DNA of 20,100 nt. It comes from a virus. This document shows positions 5,124 to 13,600 of this stretch, piece by piece. The stretch spans positions 1 to 20,100 of IMG/VR virus record IMGVR_UViG_3300012985_000032; one strand, written 5' to 3'. The notes beneath the pieces are model-generated. The model searched no databases. It saw nothing but the letters and a program-made list of their open reading frames with translations, and had not been told where the DNA came from. Every line of letters starts with the position of its first letter. Positions within the stretch are counted from its first letter, which is position 1. The position numbers and the translations under genes were made by a program.

Positions 5124-6703
5124 CCCGCGGCCCGATACCGCGCGAGCTTCTCCCCTTCGCCACCGACGAGGAACTCGACCAATACGTCGACTGGCTCGAA
5201 TCCGAAGTCGACACCCAAGCCGTCGACACCGACACCTGGACGCTCCAAGACCGCCAACAAGACGCCGAGGACGCCCTCACCGACCTCGACCCCGCAATGT
5301 CGCACGAGCTCCTCTACGGCGGCATGGCCGGCGGCGGCAAATCCGACTTCTTGCTCTGGCACCCGTACAACGCCTGCCAGCGATACCCGGGCCTGCAGGT
5401 GCTCATCTTGCGGCGCACGTTCTCCCAGCTGCGCCGCTCACTGATCCGCCGCTCCCTTGAACGGTTCGATCGGGCCGTGTGCAAGTACCTCGTGACCGAG
5501 ACGACGTGGAAGTTCACGAACGGGTCGAGCATCGAGTTCGGCTACCTCGAGTCCGACATGGACGTCTACAACTACGACTCGGCCGAGTACGACATCATCG
5601 AGTGGGACGAGCTCACGCAGATGCCGACGCCGTTCCCGTACCTGTACCTGTTCTCCCGGCTGCGGTCGAAGTTGTCGATCCGGGCGCGCGGGTTCGTCCC
5701 TCACGTCGTCGCGGCGACGAACCCGGGCCGGGTTGGTGCGGCGTGGGTCAAGGCCCGGTTCGTTGACACCGCCCCGGCGGATACCCGCACGGTGCACGAA
5801 CTCGTCGACGATGAGGGCAACGCGATCGCGTTCGACGATGACGGCCAGCCGATGTTCGGCACCCGCATCTTCTTGCCCGCGACCTTGGATCAGAACCGGT
5901 ACATCTCCCGGGCCCAATACACCGCGAGCCTCGCGAACCTGCCGAAGGCGCAACGAGAAGCGCTCCTGTCCGGCAGCTGGGACACGATCGAAGGCCAATA
6001 CTTCACCGAATGGGACCGGTCCCTCCACGTCGTCGACCCGTTCACGATCCCGGCCTGGTGGACGCGGCTGCGCTGCATCGACTACGGCCACTTCGCCCCG
6101 TTCTGCTGTCTGTGGCTCGCGTTCGACGGCGACAACACCGCCTGGGTGTACCGGGAGCTCTACAAGCGGAACCTGACCCCGAAACAGCAGGCCGCTGCGA
6201 TCTTGGATGCGCAGGCGCCGGGCGAGCACATCGCGTATACGATCATCGACCCGTCGACGATGGCGCGCACCGGTGTCGGTATCCCGATCGCGCAGCAGTA
6301 CGTCGAGGCCGGGGTGCCGGTCCGGCCGGGCCTGAACGCCCGGGTCGCGGGCTGGGCGCGCGTGCGTGACTTCCTCCGCCCGGTCGAGCAGCCCGGCCCG
6401 AACCCCGACGACCCGCCGATCCTCGTGCCGGGCCTGCGGGTGTTCTCGACGTGCACCGATCTGATCCGCACCCTGCCGATGCTCGTGCACGACCTCACCG
6501 ACCCCGAAGATTTGGACTCCGACGGCGAGGACCACGCCGCCGACGCCCTGCGGTACGGGCTGATGTCGCGGCCGCCGCGGTCCCGGCCAACGAAAGAGAA
6601 GCCCGATACCTTGGAGAAGCGCATGGCGGCCAACCGGCGTCTGCGAGAGTTGGAACGGCAGGGCCGCAAGTCGGTTGATCATCCGATGCTCGGCAAAATC
6701 TGA
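5120..6703 (+). CDS. terL: Terminase large subunit (DNA packaging ATPase/nuclease)
   Basis: A 527-residue packaging motor that pumps phage DNA through the portal and cuts the concatemer. The ATPase half shows Walker A GGMAGGGKS (67-75), Walker B YDIIEWDE (157-164) with the paired acidic residues, and the coupling motif AATNP (198-202). The RNase H-like nuclease half shows RCIDYGH (318-324, Asp321), IIDPSTM (375-381, Asp377) and DGEDHAADALRYG (468-480), giving the expected acidic cluster. Length is normal for the family. The ATG overlaps the methyltransferase stop by four bases. The C-terminal 40 residues are basic (ANRRLRELERQGRK), as usual in proteins contacting DNA or portal. No small subunit is recognised beside it. 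Confidence 0.96.
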   Translation: MTRGPIPRELLPFATDEELDQYVDWLESEVDTQAVDTDTWTLQDRQQDAEDALTDLDPAMSHELLYGGMAGGGKSDFLLWHPYNACQRYPGLQVLILRRTFSQLRRSLIRRSLERFDRAVCKYLVTETTWKFTNGSSIEFGYLESDMDVYNYDSAEYDIIEWDELTQMPTPFPYLYLFSRLRSKLSIRARGFVPHVVAATNPGRVGAAWVKARFVDTAPADTRTVHELVDDEGNAIAFDDDGQPMFGTRIFLPATLDQNRYISRAQYTASLANLPKAQREALLSGSWDTIEGQYFTEWDRSLHVVDPFTIPAWWTRLRCIDYGHFAPFCCLWLAFDGDNTAWVYRELYKRNLTPKQQAAAILDAQAPGEHIAYTIIDPSTMARTGVGIPIAQQYVEAGVPVRPGLNARVAGWARVRDFLRPVEQPGPNPDDPPILVPGLRVFSTCTDLIRTLPMLVHDLTDPEDLDSDGEDHAADALRYGLMSRPPRSRPTKEKPDTLEKRMAANRRLRELERQGRKSVDHPMLGKI

Positions 6704-6715
6704 GAGGACCAGCCC

Positions 6716-7219
6716 GTGGACATCTACCTCGACGACCACTACCCCGCCGATGCCGCCCACGGCTGCGACTACCTCACCCGCAACGCCCAAGGCGACATTC
6801 AGGTCGAAACACCCGACGGCATCGTCCTTCGCCGCGAGAAGGTGCTCATCACCAACCGCGAGGAAGATTTCGAGGGGCGCATCTGCATCGGCGAACGCAC
6901 CGTCCGTCACCTCGCCCACCAGCTGGGTCTCGTCGACGAGTGGCGCGTCGACATGGTCAAGGCCGACAACGAGGCGCTCCGGGGCCGCCTGGTCGCCATG
7001 TCCGCGGCCGCGCAAGCCGCCCGGGACGAGAACACCCGCCTCGCACAGTTGGAACCGCCCGACGCCGACGTGGTCTACGTCGCGCTCGACGGGACCCGCC
7101 ACGCCGACGAGCGGGCCGCGCTCGAACGGTCCGCTCAAACCCTGAACCTCGAACCGGCCCTGCTGCAGGACACGGTTCGTACCGCCAGCCCGATCCCACC
7201 CGTGGAGGTCCCCGTATGA
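6716..7219 (+). CDS. Coiled-coil protein of unknown function
   Basis: A 167-residue protein from a GTG at 6716, with GAGAGGA (6702-6708) as ribosome site seven bases upstream. The first 60 residues are beta-like and acidic (MDIYLDDHYPADAAHGCDYL, then GIVLRREKVLITNREEDFEG). Residues 63-115 are helical with a probable coiled coil (DMVKADNEALRGRLVAMSAA). The C-terminus is Pro-rich and extended. It is unrecognised. It lies between terminase and portal and overlaps the next gene at gtATGA, so a role near the packaging vertex is possible, but only by position. Confidence 0.75.
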   Translation: MDIYLDDHYPADAAHGCDYLTRNAQGDIQVETPDGIVLRREKVLITNREEDFEGRICIGERTVRHLAHQLGLVDEWRVDMVKADNEALRGRLVAMSAAAQAARDENTRLAQLEPPDADVVYVALDGTRHADERAALERSAQTLNLEPALLQDTVRTASPIPPVEVPV

Positions 7220-7674
7220 CCGCGCTCATCGTTCTCGCCGTGCTCGTGCTCGCCTGCCTGGTCGTGTTCGGGCTCATCACCTCCGAGAAACGCAACCGTC
7301 TCCTTGCGGAATACGTCGGCGAGGAGCACCAGCGGAACCTTGAGGTCTGCCGCCAGCTGGTCACGATGACCGAGACGTGGGGCGCCGAGATCAGCCGGGC
7401 CGCCTTGCGCGAGACCGAAGACACCCGCCAGGTCCTACAGGCGCTCGCGTCCGAACGCCGTCTGTTCGTCAACGCTGTGCTCGCGTCGAGCGCCGACCCG
7501 CGCGCCGTGCAACGACTCGGCCTCGTCGAGCAGGCGGCGTCGCGCGAGGAACGATCCCTGAGCCTGCGCGAGGAACTGGCGTTCCTGCGCGACGACGACC
7601 CCTACGCCCGCGAGTCCGAGACCACCGGCCCCAACGGTGAGGTCATCGTCCCCGTCGGCATGACCGGCAACTGA
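7216..7674 (+). CDS. Membrane-anchored coiled-coil protein, function unknown
   Basis: A 152-residue protein starting at ATG inside the previous stop region, with GTGGAGG (7202-7208) as ribosome site. Residues 2-22 (TALIVLAVLVLACLVVFGLIT) form a single hydrophobic span with a short outside or periplasmic N-terminus. Directly after it comes SEKRNRLL and then a long charged helix to about residue 130 (EYVGEEHQRNLEVCRQLVTM; SREERSLSLREELAFLRDDD). The body is probably cytoplasmic and self-associating. It is unlike a classical holin, which normally has two or more spans and is shorter. It could be a membrane-docking factor or a virion protein. Its place between terminase and portal is unusual. Confidence 0.75.
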   Translation: MTALIVLAVLVLACLVVFGLITSEKRNRLLAEYVGEEHQRNLEVCRQLVTMTETWGAEISRAALRETEDTRQVLQALASERRLFVNAVLASSADPRAVQRLGLVEQAASREERSLSLREELAFLRDDDPYARESETTGPNGEVIVPVGMTGN

Positions 7675-7684
7675 GGACGCTCCC

Positions 7685-7720
7685 CCGACCCGAAGCTGAC
7701 CGGCCGTAGGCTTCGGGCGA
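7685..7720 (+). promoter_or_regulatory. Probable leaderless portal promoter with overlapping inverted repeat
   Basis: CCGACC (7685-7690, the GAC core of a -35), 16 bases, then TAGGCT (7707-7712, TAnnnT -10), and the ATG at 7721 after eight bases with no real Shine-Dalgarno. A perfect eight-base inverted repeat, CCCGAAGC (7689-7696) and GCTTCGGG (7710-7717), separated by 13 bases, overlaps the -10. It could be a repressor site on DNA, or a hairpin in longer transcripts that read through from upstream. Confidence 0.5.
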
Positions 7721-9865
7721 ATGGCTGCGCTCGACATCGCCGCGTCTGCCGCCCGCGGCCCGGAGAACCCGGACCCGCTCGCGCCGCAGCGCCCCGAAGG
7801 CAAGCGCACCGACCCGCTCGCCGCGATGGTCATTGCCCGCTGGAAGGCGTGCGGCGACGAACTGATGAAACAACGCCGCGACTTCTGGCAAAACCTCGCC
7901 ATGTTCTACGGCGAGCAGTGGGTGTGGTGGGACTCCCGCCGCAACATGCTCCAAGCCCTCCCCCAGGCCTGGTCTCCGCTCGGCAAGGGCCGGGCCCGGA
8001 CCGTCACGAACCGGCTCCGCCCCAACCTCATCGGCCTTCTCGGCCGGATGATGCGCAACGACCTCGAGTTCGACGTCCCCCCGACCGACTCCGCTGACGA
8101 CGTCGTCTCCGGCGCGATGCTCGCTGAGGACGTCCTCGCCGCCGCCCACCATGATCTCAACTGGCGTGACGTGCGCTACAACGAGAACTTCGCCAAGTTC
8201 ATCGGCGGCACCGCCGCAGTCTGCGTCGAATGGGACCCCTCGGCAGGCACGCCGCTCGCGGTCGACGACATGACCCGCAAGGTGACCGGCACCGGCGAGG
8301 CGTGCCTCACTGCCATGTCGATCAACGAGTTCGGGGTGCAGCCCGGCGTGCGCGACGCGAGCAAGGCCCGCTGGTGGGTGCAGGGCCTCGCCTTCTCGCC
8401 CGAGGTCGTCAAGGAAACCTACGGTCTCGACTGGCTGCCGAACGCCGACGCGTCGACGCTCATGTCGCCGCTGCAGCAACGCCTCCTCGAGCACATGGGC
8501 CGCGGGCAGGGCACCAACCGGCTCACCCTCGTTCTCACCCTGTACGAGCGCCCCAACCCGCAGCGCACCAAGGGCCTCTACGCCGTCGTCGTGAACGGCA
8601 TGACCGTCCACAAAGGCGACTGGCCGTTCGGCCCCAACGACTTCAACCTGTTCGTGTTCCACCAGCAAAAGGTCGACTCAAGCTGGATCGGCACGACGTT
8701 GATGAACGACGCGGTGCCGGTGCAGGTGTCGTACAACTTCATGCGGTCGTGTATCGCCGAACACGCGAAGAAGGTCGGCAACGCCCGCCTGATGGCCCCG
8801 ATGGGCGCGTTCGACGAGGAGGACCTGTCCGACGACCCCGGCTCGATCCTCTACTACACGCCCGACCTCGGCGGCGGCATCCCGCAGTACCTTCGGCCGC
8901 CGGACCTGCCCCGGTGGATGGTCGGCGAAGCCGGCGACCTCAAAAGCGAGCTCGATGACATCATGTTCTCCCACGACACGTCGCGCGGCCAGGCGTCGTT
9001 CGATCGGGCTTCCGGTCAGGCGCTCGCCTTGTTGGCGGAGAAGGACGATTCGCCGCTCGGACTGATGGCGTTCGAGGAAGCGCAGCAGTGGTCGATGATC
9101 GGCTCCCTTGTCCTCAAGTTGTACGAGGCGAAGGTGCGCGAGACCCGCACGGTGCAGGTGCAGCCGCGGGTGTCCCAGCCGGGCGTGGTGCGCCCGTCGA
9201 AGTGGAACGGTAAGCAGTTGAAGGGTCAGACGCGGGTGATCGTCCCGCTCGAGACGACCTTGCCGGTGTCGCAGGCTGCGCAGCAGGCGTTCGCCCGCGA
9301 TATGTGGGACCGCGGGATCGTGAAGGACCCGGTCGTGTTCGCCCGGATGCTGCGCCTCCCGCAGCGCGAACTCATCTCGGTCATCGACGCCGACGTGTCG
9401 AAATCGCAGCGTGAGAACGTGCGGATGATGCTGGGTGAGGCGCCCGAACCGGCCACGTTCGACGACCATGCGAAGCACATCGCCGAGCACAACCGGTTCC
9501 GTAAGGGCGATTCCTACACGTTCGCCCCGGCGCTGACCCGCCAGATCGTCGATGACCACATCAAGTATCACGAGCAGCTCGCGGCGGAGGCGCTCGGCGC
9601 GCAGACGACCCGTGCGCTCGTGAACCCGGCCGTCGCCGCGCTACCGCAAGCGGACGAACCGGCCGGGTCGATGGTCCCGCCCGACTTCGCGGAGCAGCAG
9701 GCCGGGCTCGCGCAGGTCGGCGCGTCCGCGCAGGCGATGCAAGCCGGACAGGCCGGTCAGGGTGGTGCGCCGCCGCCGGGTGGGCCGCCGATGACGCCGC
9801 AGGGTGCGCCCGCAGGTTCGGTCGCGCTCGCGGCCGGTGCCGGTCAACCTTCTGGAGGTCAGTAG
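7721..9865 (+). CDS. Portal protein (P22-like)
   Basis: A 714-residue portal subunit, expected to form the dodecameric DNA channel at one capsid vertex and to dock the terminase. The opening part, RWKACGDELMKQRRDFWQNL with the FYGEQW motif (60-67), then TVTNRLRPNLIGLLGRMMRN (93-112), is the pattern of P22-type portals of short-tailed phages (arrive-and-bind helices, then the R-N-x-G-R-M segment). Later come SSWIGTTLMNDAVPVQ and FMRSCIAEHAKKVGN (stem and wing regions). The last 100 residues are Gln/Ala/Gly/Pro-rich (GQAGQGGAPPPGGPPMTPQG) and probably flexible, where P22 has its barrel. Length agrees with P22-like rather than HK97-like portals. The start is supported by the leaderless promoter pattern. 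Confidence 0.92.
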   Translation: MAALDIAASAARGPENPDPLAPQRPEGKRTDPLAAMVIARWKACGDELMKQRRDFWQNLAMFYGEQWVWWDSRRNMLQALPQAWSPLGKGRARTVTNRLRPNLIGLLGRMMRNDLEFDVPPTDSADDVVSGAMLAEDVLAAAHHDLNWRDVRYNENFAKFIGGTAAVCVEWDPSAGTPLAVDDMTRKVTGTGEACLTAMSINEFGVQPGVRDASKARWWVQGLAFSPEVVKETYGLDWLPNADASTLMSPLQQRLLEHMGRGQGTNRLTLVLTLYERPNPQRTKGLYAVVVNGMTVHKGDWPFGPNDFNLFVFHQQKVDSSWIGTTLMNDAVPVQVSYNFMRSCIAEHAKKVGNARLMAPMGAFDEEDLSDDPGSILYYTPDLGGGIPQYLRPPDLPRWMVGEAGDLKSELDDIMFSHDTSRGQASFDRASGQALALLAEKDDSPLGLMAFEEAQQWSMIGSLVLKLYEAKVRETRTVQVQPRVSQPGVVRPSKWNGKQLKGQTRVIVPLETTLPVSQAAQQAFARDMWDRGIVKDPVVFARMLRLPQRELISVIDADVSKSQRENVRMMLGEAPEPATFDDHAKHIAEHNRFRKGDSYTFAPALTRQIVDDHIKYHEQLAAEALGAQTTRALVNPAVAALPQADEPAGSMVPPDFAEQQAGLAQVGASAQAMQAGQAGQGGAPPPGGPPMTPQGAPAGSVALAAGAGQPSGGQ

Positions 9866-10600
9866 ATGTCCGCACCCGCGCGCACGCGCATGGACGTGAT
9901 TCCCTACCGGCCCGGCGGGGGTAGCGACCTCGTCGTCGAGGCCAACAAGCCTGACGATGTTGTCCGCTACTGGGTCGAGGGTGACAGCTACCCGCGCATC
10001 GTCGTTGACGTCGCGAACCATCAGGTCCTCACCGGTGACGGCACCGTCCCGCCGACGTCGATGACCGCCGGGACCACGCCGACTGGTGCCGCGGGCGGCG
10101 ATCTCGGAGGCACCTACCCGAACCCGACCGTTCCCGCGCTCACCGAGCTCGAAACCGACATCGTCGACCTGGAAACCTTGAAAGCGCCGCTCGCCGCGCC
10201 GAGTTTCACCGGCGTTGTCTCCCTCACTTCCGGGTCGGTGGACCTGACCGAGATTGCCGACCCGGCGTCTCCGGCCGCGAATATCGCCCGCGTCTACGCC
10301 CGCGATGACGGTTCCGGTCACACGCAGTACGTCGTGAAGTTCTCCGATGCCGGGACGGTCGTTCTCGCCACGGACGGCGCGACGCTCGGCCCGATCGCCG
10401 AAGCGAACCAGACCGCCTACAACCAGACCGCCAACGCGACGACCGCGACCGTCGTTCCTGCCGCACTCAATGTCGGTGCGCTGGTCCTGCTCTCCGACGT
10501 CATCACTGCGGTCGGCACCCTTCAGACGGGTATTAACACGAACCGGCAGCTGATCAACCGTCTTATCGACGATCTCCAAGCCGCGAAACTCGCGCAGTAG
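9866..10600 (+). CDS. Short tail fibre or adhesin adaptor protein
   Basis: A 244-residue protein; GGAGG (9854-9858) precedes the ATG, which begins directly after the portal stop. Residues 9-63 (RPGGGSDLVVEANKPDDVVR; VEGDSYPRIVVDV; NHQVLTGDGTVPP) closely match the N-terminus of the next protein and should be a shared virion-attachment domain. GGDLGGTYPNPTV (77-89) is a motif common in phage tail fibres. A helix with ETDIVDLETLKAPLAAPSFTG follows, then a beta region, and a C-terminal coiled coil (VITAVGTLQTGINTNRQLIN; RLIDDLQAAKLAQ) suited to trimerisation. No enzyme motif is seen. It probably acts as a short fibre or as a connector for the large tailspike. Confidence 0.8.
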   Translation: MSAPARTRMDVIPYRPGGGSDLVVEANKPDDVVRYWVEGDSYPRIVVDVANHQVLTGDGTVPPTSMTAGTTPTGAAGGDLGGTYPNPTVPALTELETDIVDLETLKAPLAAPSFTGVVSLTSGSVDLTEIADPASPAANIARVYARDDGSGHTQYVVKFSDAGTVVLATDGATLGPIAEANQTAYNQTANATTATVVPAALNVGALVLLSDVITAVGTLQTGINTNRQLINRLIDDLQAAKLAQ

Positions 10601-10606
10601 CGGCCG

Positions 10607-13600
10607 ATGAGTGCCCCGCCGCTCACGAACAAGGAGTTCCACCCTCGCCATCCTGGGGCGGGTTCCGACTATGTCGTCGAGCCGAACGCGCCCGAGGAAA
10701 CGCTGCGCTACTGGGTTGTTGGTGACGCGTACCCGCGCCTGGTCCTCGATGTTCCGAACCATCAGGTCCTCGTCGGCGATGGCACCGTTCCGCCGGTCTC
10801 TGCGACGGTTGGCACTGCCGCACCGAATGACGCAACGTACGTCACCCTGGCGGCGAGCGCGGGCCTGTCGGCGGAGACGACGCTCGGGAACGTGATCCGC
10901 CGCGACGTTGTCGCGAATCGGGGCGCGTTTGGCACGGCGGGCATCGTGTTCGGCGCGACCGACACCGGTATCGGCTACCGCGATTCCGGCACGAGTTGGG
11001 ACCCGTACTTCGCGGTCCTCGACGGGTCCGGCAAGGTCAACACGTCGGTCCTGCCGCCGATCTCGTCGACGCTTGCCGGACTCACCGACGTTGACCTGAC
11101 CGGCCTCACCGACCTCGACCTGCTCCAATACTCGGCCGGCGCGTCGAAGTGGCTGCGGGTACCGGCCTCCGGGTTCGGCACGACCTACACCGCAGGTACG
11201 GGGCTCACGCTCGCGGGCACACAGTTCCGCATCACGAATATCGGCCCGGGCGCGACCGGCCCACTCGGCTCCGCCACGACCGTTCCCGTCGTCACGATCA
11301 ACGCGCAAGGCCAGACCACCGCGCTCACCTCCGCGGCCATCCAGATCGCCGAAAGCGCCGTCACGAACCTCACGACCGACCTCGCGGCGAAGTTCACAAC
11401 GAGCACCGCCCTGGGCGGCGACCTGACCGGGACCTTGCCGAATCCGACGCTCATCGCGACCGGGCCCGGCGCCACTGGTCCTCTCGGGTCCGCGACGACC
11501 TCGGCCATCGTCACCATCGACGCGAAAGGTCGCGTTACCGCGCTGACCTCGGCTGCGATCGCCATTGCTGAATCCGCGGTCACGAACCTTGTCGCCGATC
11601 TGGCCGCGAAGTTCGCCACGGCAACCGCGCTCGGCGGTGACCTCACGGGCACGCTTCCGAACCCGACGCTCGCCACCTTCGGGCCTGGTGCGACCGGGCC
11701 GATCGGCAGCGCGACCACCGTGCCGGTCGTCACTATCGACGCGAAGGGCCGCGTGAGCGCGCTGACGTCGGCCGCGATCGCGATCGCCGAGTCTGCCGTG
11801 ACGAACCTCGTCACCGACCTCGCGGGCAAAGCTGCCAAGACCGCCGCGGGCGGCCCTTACGGATCTGCGACGTCTATCCCGGGGATCACGGTCAACGCGG
11901 ACGGCTCATTGTCGTTTACGGCGAACGCGATCGTGCTCCCGAAGTTCGGTGGGCTGCTCGTCATCGGCCACTCCTACACGCAAAACGGTGGGAACCGCAG
12001 CTCGCAAGGCGCGCCCGGCCTGGACGTGTGGTCGAACTGGACGCACCGCGTTGCGGGGGCGCTCCAGATCCCCGTCGAAGAAGTGTTCTTGTGGGGCAAG
12101 TCGTCGGCTCGGGCGGGTGTAGCGACACTCGGGGACGGTTCGACACTCCAAGGGTCCGGTGTCGTCATGCGCCACCACGTCCCGAACCACTGGTACACGC
12201 CGAGCCTCACCGCGCATCAGTCGTCGAAGGGTTGGCCCGCACTCATCGTCATGGAGTACGGCTACAACGATGTGGTCAACGGCTGGCAGGGCGGCGTAGC
12301 TCGCACCCAAGCTGAAAACGCGTTCATGCACGGGATGCGGTCGATGATCTCCCGAGTCCGTGCCCGCCTGCTCTATGAGGCAACCAACGCGACGATCGCG
12401 TACACGGGAACATGGTCAACGCAGACCGACAAGAACTACTGCACGAAAGGCACCTACAAGAAAACGACCACCAACACGGATCTGTTCACGATCACGCTGC
12501 CGACCACACTGGAAGGCGACAGCGCCGACGCCGTGATCGTCGCGGTGTGCATGATCGGCACCCCGAACGCGTGGACGACCACAACGAACAGCGCGACCAG
12601 TACCTCGTTGCCGGTCGCGGCACGCGACAACTTCCCGCAGTCCGGCAACTTCGACATCATCGTCAACGGCGCGACCCGCACCGTCACCGCCGGGCAAGGA
12701 ACGGGCGCGGGCACGTTCACGTTGAGTTCGTCGGCAACATGGACTTCCGGCCAGGACGTAGTACGCGCGAGCGGCGCACTCGTCACATGGTCCGGTACGA
12801 GCGGAGTAACGGGCACGACCACGATCGGCGGGCAAGGCGCTACGGGCGTTCCGTGCCATGTCGTCAAGCGGTTCACGCTCACCCGCGCGGCTGCGGGGAC
12901 GACGATCATCGGGACATTGAGCGCGTTCGCGACGAGCGAAGAGTTCGACCTTGACTCCTGGTGGATCGAGGAAACCGACCCCCAACAGGTCCTGTGCGTG
13001 AACCAGCCGCTCGGCGCGCTCGGCACAACGCTCAACCTCGCGTCCGACGCCGGTATCACGACGAATAACACCGACCTCGCGACCGTCGTCGCGGAGTTCT
13101 CCAACAACGTCGCGGTCGTCGATCTCGTCCCGACCTTCAACAGCCTGTACCGGGCGATCTGCCAGGCTGCGACGAGCACCGGCACGAACGTCCACATCAT
13201 CCCCGACGACCCAACGAACTGCGTTATCGGTGTCGGTTCGATCCTTCATGTCGACCAAGAAGAAATGCTCGTCACCGCGATCACCAAGACGAGCAACAGT
13301 GATTGGTCGCTGACCGTTACTCGCGACTACACGACCGCACCGGACGGCCGGTCGACGGGCGGGAACGTCAACCATCTGATCGCCGCGCCGATCTACGACA
13401 TGCGGCCGTGGACACTGGACCGCGTACACCCGTCCGATGAGGGCCACGTCCTCATTGGCTCGCTGGTCCTCGCCGCGGTTGCGGGCTCGACCCAAACCGC
13501 ACGCGAGATCGCGAACTCGGGCGGCTACGTCCAGAAACGCCAACCGAAACTTCTCGATGGCGGCTTCCTGTGGGTCCAGGGCGGCACCCGATCAACGACA

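Noticed and set aside
5438-7138. Long leftward open frames, such as 5438-7138, 3483-5120, 9641-11308 and 17322-18995.
   Set aside because: They lie exactly opposite terminase, methyltransferase, portal/adhesin and capsid/adaptor genes with clear motifs. Their products are rich in Arg, Val, Gly and Asp, as expected from the antisense of GC-rich codons.
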